Below are positions 41,114 to 50,083 of a stretch of 64,000 nt of DNA, piece by piece (the stretch's first letter is position 1; each line of letters starts with the position of its first letter). The stretch is from Enterobacter mori LMG 25706 (GTDB lineage Bacteria > Pseudomonadota > Gammaproteobacteria > Enterobacterales > Enterobacteriaceae), in contig NZ_GL890780.1 in NCBI RefSeq assembly GCF_000211415.1, forward strand, positions 152,120 to 216,119, written 5' to 3'. The notes beneath the pieces were generated by a model. That model had not been told where the DNA came from. It searched no databases and saw nothing but the letters and a program-made list of their open reading frames with translations. Position numbers and translations under genes: made by a program.

Positions 41114-41458
41114 TTACGTTTTCGGACGATACTTTTGCGGCAACGCCGGTACTGGACGACGATCGTCAATCAGATGACGAAGAGTCAGAATCGGATGACG
41201 CCACAGCATTCTCGGCCCCGCCCAGCGCATCACCTGCTTCATCTCTTCTCGCTTCGCGGGCTGGTAGCAGTGAATGGGACACTGTTTACAAGCCGGCTTT
41301 TCTTCCCCAAACGCACATTTATCGAGACGCTTATCGGCATAGGCCCTAAGCGCCTGATAATGCCCCTCCTCTGTTGAAGCCTGAGGACATTTTTTCTCAT
41401 ATAAGGCGATCATTTTGGCGATCGTCACTTTTTCTCTTGCGATGCGTTTACCGGACAT
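41114..41458 (-). CDS. ygbA: YgbA, nitrosative-stress-associated protein
   Basis: 114 residues (E. coli 117). Cysteine-rich core CAFGEEKPACKQCPIHCYQPAKREEMKQ could bind a metal or Fe-S cluster. In E. coli the gene is controlled by the NO sensor NsrR and lies, as here, between fhlA and mutS. Function is not established. Convergent with the MFS gene, eight bases apart. Confidence 0.9.
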   Translation of the reverse strand: MSGKRIAREKVTIAKMIALYEKKCPQASTEEGHYQALRAYADKRLDKCAFGEEKPACKQCPIHCYQPAKREEMKQVMRWAGPRMLWRHPILTLRHLIDDRRPVPALPQKYRPKT

Positions 41459-41575
41459 GGGAGATCACCCTCTCATAAATTGCATTCATGATACTCCTTT
41501 ACACAGTGATTTTCAGTCGTTGCATTCCGCTTTCTGAAGACGCCTTCCGCTATTAAGCCAGCGCGAAGCCAGGGT

Positions 41576-41595
41576 TACTGGTATTTTATACAGCC
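41576..41595 (+). promoter_or_regulatory. LexA (SOS) box upstream of symE
   Basis: TACTGGTATTTTATACAGCC has the strict CTG-N10-CAG core (41578-41593) and AT-rich spacer of a LexA box, 38 bases before the symE start and overlapping likely -10 sequence. E. coli symE is SOS-controlled as well. Confidence 0.65.
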
Positions 41596-41632
41596 AATAC
41601 GTTCCCCTGTTAGCCAGCCAAGAGGAGTGCCT

Positions 41633-41863
41633 ATGCAAGCGATTACCGCTACAAAAACGTACCGTCATTTAAAAGTCGGCTATTTTAGAAAGCGCCATGA
41701 AGATCGTAAAACCAAGATCCCGCGCCGCTATAGCATGCATGCCGCCCTGAGCCTGAAAGGTGATTGGCTAGAGAAAGCGGGCTTTACAACCCATTCGCGG
41801 GTCAGAGTGGGCGTCGAACAGGGGAAAATCATCATTGAGCTGGTGGAAGAAGACGGGAAATGA
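41633..41863 (+). CDS. SymE-like type I toxin-antitoxin toxin
   Basis: 76 residues. The AbrB-like core RRYSMHAALSLKGDWLEKAGFTTHSRVRVGVEQGKIIIELVE is typical of the SymE family; the N-terminus is RHLKVGYFRKRHEDRK. E. coli SymE is a toxic, SOS-induced nucleoid- or RNA-acting protein held down by antisense RNA SymR. The ATG at 41633 follows the RBS AGAGGAG; a GTG two codons earlier was rejected because it overlaps the RBS. Confidence 0.8.
   Translation: MQAITATKTYRHLKVGYFRKRHEDRKTKIPRRYSMHAALSLKGDWLEKAGFTTHSRVRVGVEQGKIIIELVEEDGK
41675..41710 (-). promoter_or_regulatory. Candidate promoter of an antisense (SymR-like) RNA
   Basis: On the minus strand inside symE: -35 TTTACG (41705-41710), 17-base spacer, -10 TAAAAT (41682-41687). 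Transcription would start near 41675 and run across the symE start codon and RBS, as SymR does in E. coli. No clear terminator was found. Confidence 0.35.
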
Positions 41864-41867
41864 CCAT

Positions 41868-41884
41868 GCCGCCGTGCAGGCGGC
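41868..41884. terminator. GC hairpin between symE and the FidL-like gene
   Basis: GCCGCC-GTGCA-GGCGGC, directly after the symE stop and before the end of the convergent gene. No T-tract, so termination is only a guess. Confidence 0.35.
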
Positions 41885-41906
41885 GACATCAGCTATTCCC
41901 GGCCAG

Positions 41907-42389
41907 TCAGCGCGCGCAGAAGAATATTGGGCGCTTACCTACAGAGAACATAAACCCCTTAGGCCCTTGTTTTGTAATTGAATAATTCATTTTTTTATTC
42001 GGATAAACAAAGAAGTCGGGCAGAACATCGCTGATAACGTCATTGGGCAGTGATTCATCATCATTCACATGATGAATATTGAGCGACGTAAAGTGGAAGG
42101 AGTCCTTATTTTCCGTCCAGACGTAGGAGACATCCCTGCGGATAACCCCTATCACTTTATCGTTCTTATAATACGTACCGCTTACCGCAACGATGCCGGT
42201 TTGCGTCTTCATCGTGTACATGAAGTCGAGCGTAATGTGAGCGCGGGCATCCTCGTGATAAACCACGATTGACGCTGAGCAGGCCTCTGTGTTTTCCCGT
42301 TTTTCCAGACGTAAATGATACAGCCAGGAAATCAGCGCGCCCGCGGCAAAAAACATCAGGCACAGTAACACTATCGTCCGTTTCTTCAT
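41907..42389 (-). CDS. FidL-like putative membrane protein
   Basis: 160 residues. One N-terminal membrane span (RTIVLLCLMFFAAGALISWLYHL), then a periplasmic domain with NENTEACSASIVVYHEDARAH-like start. Resembles FidL of Salmonella SPI-3, which pairs with MarT. Its ATG overlaps the stop of the regulator gene (ATGA), as in marT-fidL. Function unknown; a periplasmic partner of the sensor is a reasonable guess. Confidence 0.7.
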   Translation of the reverse strand: MKKRTIVLLCLMFFAAGALISWLYHLRLEKRENTEACSASIVVYHEDARAHITLDFMYTMKTQTGIVAVSGTYYKNDKVIGVIRRDVSYVWTENKDSFHFTSLNIHHVNDDESLPNDVISDVLPDFFVYPNKKMNYSITKQGPKGFMFSVGKRPIFFCAR

Positions 42390-43213
42390 TGCCTATACCC
42401 CCTGAAATACAATGCCGTGCATTCTGCATTGGGTTCTGCTTCATAAGGCTTTCTGCAGGCGAGCACGGACAGGGCAGGCGCATTGCTGGAAGAAGAGAAA
42501 TAAATCCACGGATACTTTTTACAATCAAGCCCGGTTTTCATGATAATTTTAATAAAGCGCGAGAAATTACCAATACTTTTAATATCATCACTTTGCGAGA
42601 AATAGTGGCAACCGTTTTCAGTTCGGTTAATGGTGTAATTCTGGAAAAAATCTTTATCCGGATTATCTCGGAATATGTGATGCAGCATGAAATAGCCCAG
42701 TGCAAAGGAGATAATCATTAAGAGCACAGGAAAAAACAGGCGACGTAATTTACGCGGCGATTTTTTTTCGACCAGCACCTGAGACGTATTCACTGCCGGT
42801 TGTTCGACAGGCACCGTCAGAGGCGCTTCGGGCAACGAAATCTCTGCAGGTTCTTCTGAATCCACCCCATCCGTTTCAACGCGAGTGACCTTTACGCTTT
42901 TATGAATCTGGAAACCTTTTCTCGGCACCGTCGCAACCAGCGTGTCGCTCGTTTCTCCAGCCGAACGCAAACCGCGCCGGATAATAGAGATATTCTGATA
43001 AAGCGTATTTGCCGGGACGATCATCCCGTCCTCGCCCCACACTTTATCGAAGAATTCTTTCTGGTTCACCACCTCTGGCGAGGATTCCAGTAAAAGCGCG
43101 AGACAACGACTTGCAGGCGTTGTCAGAATTACGCTTAATTCAGGTTTATTCAACGAGACAAGGACGTTTTTGTCAGGACAAAATTTAATATTATCGTTAA
43201 TTATCCAAAACAT
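42386..43213 (-). CDS. MarT/ToxR-like membrane-anchored transcriptional regulator
   Basis: 275 residues. An N-terminal OmpR/PhoB-type winged helix (about 10-105; LTTPASRCLALLLESSPEVVNQ, TLYQNISIIRRGLR, VPRKGFQI), an acidic/proline linker (about 110-155), a single membrane span (about 160-180, RRLFFPVLLMIISFALGYFML) and a periplasmic domain with four Cys. This is the layout of CadC, ToxR and MarT. It contains AT-rich codons unlike the flanking genes, which suggests transfer. Confidence 0.8.
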   Translation of the reverse strand: MFWIINDNIKFCPDKNVLVSLNKPELSVILTTPASRCLALLLESSPEVVNQKEFFDKVWGEDGMIVPANTLYQNISIIRRGLRSAGETSDTLVATVPRKGFQIHKSVKVTRVETDGVDSEEPAEISLPEAPLTVPVEQPAVNTSQVLVEKKSPRKLRRLFFPVLLMIISFALGYFMLHHIFRDNPDKDFFQNYTINRTENGCHYFSQSDDIKSIGNFSRFIKIIMKTGLDCKKYPWIYFSSSSNAPALSVLACRKPYEAEPNAECTALYFRGYRQ

Positions 43214-43603
43214 ACGCTACTCGCTCGACAGCAAACAGAATCGGGAAACTATTGATATGAATGATAATTATACGCTGCAGCTATTTCTTGTCAAAGCAAG
43301 AAGTTACGGTATAAGTGAGCGAAAAAATGCGTTCCTGAATGAATGAATAATATAACGAGTGCTCTTATGCGGAAGGTACGTGCAAAAAGCCCCGTTTTCG
43401 CATAGATGGAATCCGGTACGCACTTTAGTCGAAAGAGCCTTCTCCTTCTGTTTTCCTGCCATACAGACTCCGTTATCATGGTCACCAAACATTGCATGAT
43501 AAGACGCTCAGGATTTCATGAGTTCCAATGAGACAGGAAGACACCTGACAATAAAAACAAAAGCCAACTCATTGAAAGTTAATAAAATGGACACGATACG
43601 CTA
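43214..43603. other. 390-base intergenic region upstream of mutS
   Basis: AT-rich gap between divergent genes. No credible coding frame was found (short minus-strand frames here have no RBS or homology). GAATGATAATTATAC near 43259 resembles half a Fur or H-NS-type site. Probably holds the promoters of mutS and the MarT-like gene. Confidence 0.5.
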
Positions 43604-46165
43604 ATGAGTACACTAGAGAATTTCGACGCACATACCCCCATGATGCAGCAGTACCTGAAGCTGAAAGCACAGCATCCGGAAATTCTGCTGTTTTACCGTA
43701 TGGGCGACTTTTACGAGCTCTTTTATGACGATGCTAAACGTGCGTCGCAGTTGCTCGACATCTCCCTGACCAAACGCGGCGCATCGGCAGGTGAGCCCAT
43801 CCCTATGGCCGGTATCCCGCATCATGCGGTGGAAAACTATCTGGCGAAACTGGTGAATCAGGGGGAATCCGTCGCCATTTGCGAGCAGATTGGCGCCCCC
43901 GCCACGTCAAAAGGCCCGGTTGAGCGCAAAGTCGTGCGCATCGTCACGCCCGGCACCATCAGCGACGAAGCGCTGCTGCAAGAACGCCAGGATAACCTGC
44001 TGGCCGCACTCTGGCAGGATGGTAAAGGATTTGGCTATGCGACGCTGGATATCAGCTCCGGGCGTTTTCGCCTGAGTGAACCGGCTGACCGTGAGACGAT
44101 GGCTGCCGAATTGCAGCGTACTAACCCGGCAGAGCTGCTCTACGCCGAAGATTTCGCTGAAATGGCGCTGATTGAAGGTCGTCGTGGTCTGCGTCGTCGT
44201 CCGCTGTGGGAATTCGAAATTGATACTGCGCGCCAGCAGCTCAACCTGCAATTTGGCACGCGCGACCTGATTGGCTTTGGCGTGGAAAACGCCCCGCGCG
44301 GACTGTGTGCGGCAGGCTGTCTGCTGCAATATGTAAAAGATACCCAGCGTACTGCCCTGCCGCATATCCGCTCTATCACCATGGAGCGTCAGCAGGACAG
44401 CATCATCATGGACGCCGCCACGCGCCGTAACCTGGAGATAACCCAGAATCTGGCAGGCGGCGTTGAAAATACCGTGGCTTCCGTCCTCGACAGTACCGTT
44501 ACGCCGATGGGCAGCCGCATGCTTAAGCGCTGGCTGCATATGCCGATTCGCGACACCAATACGCTTATCGGCCGCCAGCAAACCATCGCCGCATTGCAGG
44601 ACAGTTACACCGAATTACAGCCGGTACTGCGTCAGGTAGGCGATCTGGAGCGTATCCTCGCCCGCCTGGCTCTGCGTACGGCACGCCCGCGCGACCTCGC
44701 ACGTATGCGCCATGCCTTCCAGCAGTTGCCGGAACTGCGCGCTCAGTTGGGCAACGTCGACAGCGCACCGGTGCAAAAATTGCGCGAAACGATGGGCGAG
44801 TTCACCGAGCTCCGCGAACTGCTTGAGCGCGCCATCATCGATGCGCCTCCAGTACTGGTGCGCGATGGCGGCGTGATTGCCCCCGGATATAACGAAGAGC
44901 TGGACGAGTGGCGCGCGCTGGCAGACGGTGCAACGGACTACCTTGATAAGCTGGAGATCCGTGAACGCGAGCGTCTGGGTCTTGATACCCTGAAAGTGGG
45001 CTATAACGCGGTCCACGGCTACTACATTCAGATCAGCCGCGGGCAGAGTCACCTGGCCCCGATTCACTACGTGCGCCGCCAGACGCTGAAAAACGCTGAG
45101 CGCTACATTATTCCCGAGCTGAAAGAGTACGAGGACAAAGTCCTCACCTCGAAAGGAAAAGCGCTGGCGCTGGAAAAGCAGCTGTATGACGAGCTGTTCG
45201 ACATGCTGATGCCGCACCTGGCCGATCTGCAGCTAAGCGCCGCCGCGTTGGCCGAACTGGACGTGCTGGTCAACCTTGCTGAACGCGCTGAAACGCTGAA
45301 CTATACCTGCCCGACCTTTACCGACAAGCCCGGCATTCGCATTACCGAAGGGCGTCATCCGGTGGTGGAACGCGTACTGAACGAACCGTTCATCGCTAAC
45401 CCGCTCAGCCTGTCGCCGCAGAGACGTATGCTGATCATTACCGGACCGAACATGGGCGGTAAGAGTACATATATGCGTCAGACGGCGCTGATTGCGCTGC
45501 TCGCGTATATCGGCAGCTACGTCCCGGCGCAAAACGTGGAGATTGGCCCAATCGACCGCATCTTTACCCGCGTCGGGGCTGCGGACGATCTGGCGAGCGG
45601 TCGTTCAACCTTCATGGTCGAGATGACCGAAACGGCCAACATTCTGCATAACGCCACCGAGCACAGCCTGGTGCTGATGGACGAAGTCGGGCGCGGAACG
45701 TCAACCTATGATGGTTTGTCCCTGGCGTGGGCATGCGCGGAAAGCCTCGCGAATAAAATCAAGGCTATGACACTGTTTGCGACCCATTACTTCGAACTGA
45801 CGCAGTTGCCGGAGAAAATGGAAGGAGTGGCGAACGTGCATCTTGATGCACTGGAGCACGGCGACACCATCGCCTTTATGCACACGGTGCAGGATGGCGC
45901 GGCAAGCAAGAGCTATGGGCTGGCCGTAGCGGCGCTGGCAGGTGTACCGAAAGAGGTGATCAAGCGCGCGCGTCAGAAACTGCGCGAACTGGAAAGCCTG
46001 TCGCCGAACGCGGCGGCGACGCAGATAGATGGTACGCAGATGTCGCTGCTGGTGCCTGCGGAAGAGACGTCGCCAGCCGTGGAAGCGCTGGAGAATCTCG
46101 ACCCGGATTCACTGACGCCGCGTCAGGCGCTGGAGTGGATTTATCGGCTGAAGAGTCTGGTTTAG
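43604..46165 (+). CDS. mutS: DNA mismatch repair protein MutS
   Basis: 853 residues, as in E. coli. Recognises base mismatches and starts MutHLS repair. The mismatch-binding motif [11 protein letters not shown] with Phe38/Glu40-type residues is near residue 36; the ATPase has Walker [14 protein letters not shown] (about residue 614) and [12 protein letters not shown] (about residue 693). The frame is intact, so the cell should not be a mutator through this gene. Confidence 0.97.
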   Translation: MSTLENFDAHTPMMQQYLKLKAQHPEILLFYRMGDFYELFYDDAKRASQLLDISLTKRGASAGEPIPMAGIPHHAVENYLAKLVNQGESVAICEQIGAPATSKGPVERKVVRIVTPGTISDEALLQERQDNLLAALWQDGKGFGYATLDISSGRFRLSEPADRETMAAELQRTNPAELLYAEDFAEMALIEGRRGLRRRPLWEFEIDTARQQLNLQFGTRDLIGFGVENAPRGLCAAGCLLQYVKDTQRTALPHIRSITMERQQDSIIMDAATRRNLEITQNLAGGVENTVASVLDSTVTPMGSRMLKRWLHMPIRDTNTLIGRQQTIAALQDSYTELQPVLRQVGDLERILARLALRTARPRDLARMRHAFQQLPELRAQLGNVDSAPVQKLRETMGEFTELRELLERAIIDAPPVLVRDGGVIAPGYNEELDEWRALADGATDYLDKLEIRERERLGLDTLKVGYNAVHGYYIQISRGQSHLAPIHYVRRQTLKNAERYIIPELKEYEDKVLTSKGKALALEKQLYDELFDMLMPHLADLQLSAAALAELDVLVNLAERAETLNYTCPTFTDKPGIRITEGRHPVVERVLNEPFIANPLSLSPQRRMLIITGPNMGGKSTYMRQTALIALLAYIGSYVPAQNVEIGPIDRIFTRVGAADDLASGRSTFMVEMTETANILHNATEHSLVLMDEVGRGTSTYDGLSLAWACAESLANKIKAMTLFATHYFELTQLPEKMEGVANVHLDALEHGDTIAFMHTVQDGAASKSYGLAVAALAGVPKEVIKRARQKLRELESLSPNAAATQIDGTQMSLLVPAEETSPAVEALENLDPDSLTPRQALEWIYRLKSLV

Positions 46166-46183
46166 TTCTCTGCGGTCTGTTTT

Positions 46184-46260
46184 GTCGGGTGGCGGCTTCG
46201 CCTTACCCGACCTACAAAACCCGTAGGCCCGGTAAGCGCAGCGCCACCGGGCTTTTTTTT
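46184..46260 (+). terminator. REP pair with terminator after mutS
   Basis: A REP-like stem (46184-46215, GTCGGGTGGCGG...TTACCCGACCTAC) is followed by an inverse unit (46222-46252) whose arms GCCCGGT/ACCGGGC (46227-46252) run into eight T. It makes a BIME-like pair that ends transcription from mutS. Confidence 0.8.
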
Positions 46261-46480
46261 ACAGCAACGGTGGGATCGTCGGCACCTGCGGTGCCTCGTC
46301 AATATCCTTCTGCGTCATGCGAAACGCTTCAGGGTAGTGCTCGCGGCTGGTACGGCGCAGCGGTTCGGTATCGCGCCAGGTATACAAACAATGCTGGCAC
46401 TGGTAAACGGTCCAGACCCCTTTCACCGGTGACGTCGCCATCACTTCAATATGCTCATCGGCACAACGTGGACAAATCAT
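46259..46480 (-). CDS. ecdD: Hydroxyarylic acid decarboxylase subunit D
   Basis: 73 residues. Small third subunit of reversible hydroxyarylic (4-hydroxybenzoate/vanillate type) decarboxylases. Two Cys pairs, CPRC and CQHC, look like a zinc ribbon. Its stop lies in the T-tract of the mutS terminator. Follows the UbiD-type subunit by 10 bases. Confidence 0.85.
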   Translation of the reverse strand: MICPRCADEHIEVMATSPVKGVWTVYQCQHCLYTWRDTEPLRRTSREHYPEAFRMTQKDIDEAPQVPTIPPLL

Positions 46481-46490
46481 CTTTTCCTCC

Positions 46491-47918
46491 TTATTGGCGT
46501 GCTGCCAGCATCGCGGTCAATTTTTCAGCCCAGGCTTTGGTTTCAGGCAGATCCTGTACCGGCTGGCTGTAGTGGCCACGGGTGTCCGGTGCAACTGGCG
46601 TGGTGGCATCAATAATCAGCTTGTCGGTAATGCCCGCCGGGCTGGAACCTGGGTCAAGTTCAAGGACCGACATGTTCGGCAGCTGTACCAGATCCCCTGC
46701 CGGGTTCACTTTCGACGACAGCGCCCACATCACCTGCGGAAGGTTGAACGGATCGACATCTTCATCCACCATGATTACCATCTTCACGTAGCCCAGACCG
46801 TGCGGCGTGGTCATGGCACGTAAACCGACCGCGCGGGCAAAACCACCGTAACGTTTTTTAGTGGAGATAATCGCCAGCAGGCCGTGGGTGTACATCGCGT
46901 TCACCGCCTGCACTTCCGGGAATTCTGCTTTTAGCTGCTGGTAAAGCGGCACGCAGGTGGCCGGGCCCATCAGATAATCAATTTCGGTCCACGGCATGCC
47001 GAGGTAGAGCGACTCAAAAATCGGTTTGGTGCGGTAAGAGACTTTGTCGATACGTACAACCGTCATGTTACGTCCACCGGAATAGTGTCCGGTAAACTCG
47101 CCGAACGGCCCTTCGATTTCACGCTTGCGGCCTTCGATGACCCCTTCAAGGATCACTTCAGAACCCCAGGGCACGTCGAAGCCGGTCAGCGGCGCAGTGG
47201 CAATCGGGTACGGGCTTTCACGCAGTGCGCCCGCCATTTCATACTCGGACTGATCGTATTTCAGCGGCGTTGCGCCCATCAGCGTGATGATCGGATCGTT
47301 GCCGAGGGTAATCGCAATCGGCAGATCTTCACCGCGCTCTTCCGCTTTATGCAGATGCAGAGCGATATCGTGCATCGGAACCGGCTGCAGGCCGAGCTTG
47401 CGCTTGCCCTTCACTTCCATGCGGTAGATGCCGACGTTCTGCTTGCCGAAGTGGTCCGGGTCGAGCGGATCGCGCGAGACAACGCACGCTTTATCGAGAT
47501 AAAAACCGCCGTCACCGTCGTTCAGGCGAAATAGCGGCAGAATGTCGAACAGGTTGATCTCTTCACCATCCACCGTATTCTGCGCCCAGGCGGGGTTAGC
47601 GCGGCGCTCTGGCGTAACGGGGAATTTATCCCAGCGGCGAATAAACTCGTCGATCTGTTTTTTTACCGGGGTGTTCGCAGGCAACCCCATCGAAATGGCG
47701 TGGTTCTGCCAGGAGCCGATGGTGTTCATCACCACGCGGGCATCGGTAAAGCCGCGAATGTTGTCGAACCACAGCGCGGGCGCGCCGTCGCCAATGCGGC
47801 CGGTCGCGTTAGCGGCCGCCGCCAGGTCCGGCTCGGCGTTCACCTCTTCCTCAATTTTCAGCAGTTGCCCTTGCTCATCGAGCGCCTGCAGGAAGCTTCT
47901 CAAATCATCAAATGCCAT
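46491..47918 (-). CDS. ecdC: Hydroxyarylic acid decarboxylase catalytic subunit (UbiD family)
   Basis: 475 residues. The prenylated-FMN-dependent decarboxylase of 4-hydroxybenzoate, vanillate or similar phenolic acids. Conserved UbiD features include GPFGEFTGHYSGGRNMTV with the catalytic Glu/Arg region, and the C-terminal MVIMVDEDVDPFNLPQVMWALS. Substrate is inferred from the three-subunit operon. Overlaps the ubiX-like gene by 11 bases. Confidence 0.9.
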   Translation of the reverse strand: MAFDDLRSFLQALDEQGQLLKIEEEVNAEPDLAAAANATGRIGDGAPALWFDNIRGFTDARVVMNTIGSWQNHAISMGLPANTPVKKQIDEFIRRWDKFPVTPERRANPAWAQNTVDGEEINLFDILPLFRLNDGDGGFYLDKACVVSRDPLDPDHFGKQNVGIYRMEVKGKRKLGLQPVPMHDIALHLHKAEERGEDLPIAITLGNDPIITLMGATPLKYDQSEYEMAGALRESPYPIATAPLTGFDVPWGSEVILEGVIEGRKREIEGPFGEFTGHYSGGRNMTVVRIDKVSYRTKPIFESLYLGMPWTEIDYLMGPATCVPLYQQLKAEFPEVQAVNAMYTHGLLAIISTKKRYGGFARAVGLRAMTTPHGLGYVKMVIMVDEDVDPFNLPQVMWALSSKVNPAGDLVQLPNMSVLELDPGSSPAGITDKLIIDATTPVAPDTRGHYSQPVQDLPETKAWAEKLTAMLAARQ

Positions 47919-48510
47919 CTTTAGTCTCCTGTGAAAAATGTTTCGCCTCGCGCAATCCGTTCCAGCGGCGCGCCTTTTTATGCTCCAGACCGAACTGGTC
48001 GAGCACGCGGGTCACAATATGCTGGGTGATGTCATCAGCGGTTTGCGGGTGGTTGTAATAGGCAGGCATGGGCGGCACCATCGCCACGCCCATGCGGGAA
48101 AGTGCAAGCATGTTCTCCAGATGAATAGTGCTGAGCGGCGTTTCACGGGGGACCAGCACCAGCTTCCGCCCCTCTTTCAGCACCACATCCGCCGCACGCC
48201 CCACCAGCCCCTCGGCGTAGCCCGCGCGGATGCCCGCCAGCGTTTTCATGCTGCAGGGAATGACGATCATGCCGTCGGTGCGAAAGGAGCCGGAGGAGAT
48301 GGTGGCAGCCTGGTCAGCCGGGCTGTGGACAACGTCAGCCAGTGCGGCAACGTCCTGCGCGGTGTAAGGCGTTTCCAGCTCAATGGTGGTTTTTGCCCAC
48401 TTCGACATCACCAGATGGGTTTCCACCTCCGGCATGTCTCGCAGTGCCTGCAATAAAGCCACACCCAGCGGCGCGCCCGTTGCTCCCGTCATTCCTACTA
48501 TCAATCTCAT
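47908..48510 (-). CDS. ecdB: UbiX-family flavin prenyltransferase (decarboxylase subunit B)
   Basis: 200 residues. Makes the prenylated FMN cofactor used by the next gene product. N-terminal RLIVGMTGATGAPLGVALL is the flavin-binding motif; SSGSFRTDGMIVIPCSMKTLAGI and VPRETPLSTIHLENMLAL are further family motifs. The start at 48510 (MRLIVGMTG) was chosen; an ATG four codons upstream has no better RBS. First gene of the ecdBCD-type operon. Confidence 0.9.
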   Translation of the reverse strand: MRLIVGMTGATGAPLGVALLQALRDMPEVETHLVMSKWAKTTIELETPYTAQDVAALADVVHSPADQAATISSGSFRTDGMIVIPCSMKTLAGIRAGYAEGLVGRAADVVLKEGRKLVLVPRETPLSTIHLENMLALSRMGVAMVPPMPAYYNHPQTADDITQHIVTRVLDQFGLEHKKARRWNGLREAKHFSQETKDGI

Positions 48511-48528
48511 GCAGTACCTCAATCATTT

Positions 48529-48544
48529 TGTTCGCATACGAACA
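48529..48544. promoter_or_regulatory. Palindromic operator 1 (MarR-type)
   Basis: TGTTCGCATACGAACA, with arms TGTTCG/CGAACA, 19 bases upstream of ecdB. The core GTTCGCATACGA recurs at 48586. A MarR dimer site is likely because a marR-type gene is divergent. Confidence 0.6.
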
Positions 48545-48581
48545 TATTGAATAACCTACTTCTGGAACCTGTTCATGACAA

Positions 48582-48599
48582 GATCGTTCGCATACGATC
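48582..48599. promoter_or_regulatory. Palindromic operator 2 (MarR-type)
   Basis: GATCGTTCGCATACGATC, with arms GATCGT/ACGATC, 54 bases from operator 1 centre to centre. It is about 84 bases upstream of the MarR gene. Confidence 0.6.
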
Positions 48600-48682
48600 A
48601 CACTAAATGCTAAAAACTCCCGCGTTATAATCCAGGGCGTTAGCGGCTATCATAGAGAGTGATTTTTTTCGTCGGAGTGTTC

Positions 48683-49090
48683 ATGGAACTAAGACAAGAA
48701 GCGTTCCACCTGTTGCGCCAGCTTTTTCAACAACATACTGCGCAATGGCAGCATGCTTCGCCGGAGCTGACCAAGCCGCAATATGCAGTTCTGCGCTCAA
48801 TTGCCGAACATCCGGGTATCGAACAGGTGGCATTGACCGAAGTGGCAGTCAGCACGAAAGCGACGCTGGCAGAGATGCTCAGCCGCATGGAGGCGCGTGG
48901 GTTGGTAAAACGCGAGCACGATCCCGCAGATAAGCGCCGCCGGTTTGTCTTCCTGACGCCAGAAGGTGAAGCCCTGCTTGCAGGCTGTAGACCGGTCGGC
49001 AATGACGTGGATGAGGCGTTTTTAGGACGCCTGAGCAAGGCCGAACGCGAGCAATTTTCTGCGCTCATCAAAAAGATGATGCACGACTAA
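48683..49090 (+). CDS. MarR-family transcriptional regulator
   Basis: 135 residues. A winged-helix MarR fold with LTEVAVSTKATLAEMLSRMEARGLVKREHDPADKRRRFVFLT (recognition helix and wing). Divergent from the phenolic-acid decarboxylase operon and separated by two palindromes, so it is the likely phenolic-acid-responsive repressor. The start at 48683 has an RBS-like GGAGTG. Its 3' end overlaps the convergent lysR gene by four bases. Confidence 0.85.
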   Translation: MELRQEAFHLLRQLFQQHTAQWQHASPELTKPQYAVLRSIAEHPGIEQVALTEVAVSTKATLAEMLSRMEARGLVKREHDPADKRRRFVFLTPEGEALLAGCRPVGNDVDEAFLGRLSKAEREQFSALIKKMMHD

Positions 49091-49974
49091 TTCACCCTCG
49101 CACGCATAAAATCGATAAACTTTCGGACTTTCGCGGGCACGTGTTGGGCATCGGGATAAACCGCATAGATGCCCTGCTGTGCAAAGGTGTAGCCCGGTAA
49201 TACCGACGCCAGTTGCCCGGCATCCAGCGCATTTCGCACCAGCCATTCAGGCAGTAACGCCACGCCGCTTCCGGCACGTGCGAAAGCCATCAGCGCCTGA
49301 GCACTGTCAGCATACAGACGCGGGGCTTTCGTGATTTCAAACGAGACAAGCTCTCCGCTGCTCGCTTTCACCTGCCAGCGCAGTGGAGAGGGCAAACGCT
49401 CGTGAATGATCCAGTCGGCTTTCGCCAGCTGTTCAAGGGTCTCTACCGGATGGTTAGCCAGCCAGTCCGGCGCTGCCACCGGCAATATGGCGAAAGAGGT
49501 AATCATCGCGGCGTGGTAGCGTGAATCGGCGAGCGTTCCCAGCCGGATGGCGACGTCAAAGCGCTCAGAGATAAGGTCGGCATGCAAAGAGGACGAAACG
49601 TGGCGCACGCGAAGTTCCGGGTGCTGCTGACTAAATTCCGCCAGCAAAGGCACCACAACCTGCGAGCCGTACTCAGGCGTGGTGGTTATCCGCAATTCTC
49701 CGGCGAGTCCCGCATGACTCGCGCGGACATCGTCCTGCAGCTGTTCTGCCTCCTTCAGAAGCGCGACGCTTCGCTGATGAAAAAGAGCGCCCGCCTCGGT
49801 TAACGTCAGACGGCGGGTTGACCGCAGCAGCAGCGTAACGCCCAGCTCGTCTTCAAGCTGGCGAATGTTGAAACTCACCACGGCTTTTGTCAGCCCCATT
49901 GCCTCTGCCGCGGCGGTGAAGCTGCCCGCCTCCGCGACTGCGATAAACATTGCCGTACGCTGTAGAGTAAACAT
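49087..49974 (-). CDS. LysR-family transcriptional regulator
   Basis: 295 residues. N-terminal HTH (about 3-60, TAAAEAMGLTKAVVSFNIRQLEDELGVTLLLRSTRRLTLT) and a LysR substrate domain (about 90-290). Divergent from an MFS gene, with a perfect palindrome between. It probably controls that exporter; the effector is unknown. Confidence 0.92.
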   Translation of the reverse strand: MFTLQRTAMFIAVAEAGSFTAAAEAMGLTKAVVSFNIRQLEDELGVTLLLRSTRRLTLTEAGALFHQRSVALLKEAEQLQDDVRASHAGLAGELRITTTPEYGSQVVVPLLAEFSQQHPELRVRHVSSSLHADLISERFDVAIRLGTLADSRYHAAMITSFAILPVAAPDWLANHPVETLEQLAKADWIIHERLPSPLRWQVKASSGELVSFEITKAPRLYADSAQALMAFARAGSGVALLPEWLVRNALDAGQLASVLPGYTFAQQGIYAVYPDAQHVPAKVRKFIDFMRARVN

Positions 49975-49988
49975 CGTTAACCTTTATC

Positions 49989-50011
49989 ACTGTCAAAAAT
50001 ATTTTGACAGT
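49989..50011. promoter_or_regulatory. Perfect 10-base inverted repeat, LysR-type operator
   Basis: Arms ACTGTCAAAA and TTTTGACAGT around a 3-base centre (ATA). The inner TGTCAAA...TTTGACA fits the T-N11-A LysR box. It lies 15 bases before lysR and 73 before the MFS gene. Confidence 0.75.
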
Positions 50012-50083
50012 ATATCGCTGTTTGTCGCGTTTATCCGTAGCTTGCGGGCCGATACGATACGCCACCTCACCGGAGGATCCACC

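Noticed and set aside
41459..41520. NsrR site upstream of ygbA
   Set aside because: ATGAATGCAATTTAT is only a rough partial match to the NsrR consensus as I remember it, so I could not support a call.
43254..43273. Fur box upstream of the MarT-like gene or mutS
   Set aside because: Only one half-site (TGATAAT) fits; the other half does not match.
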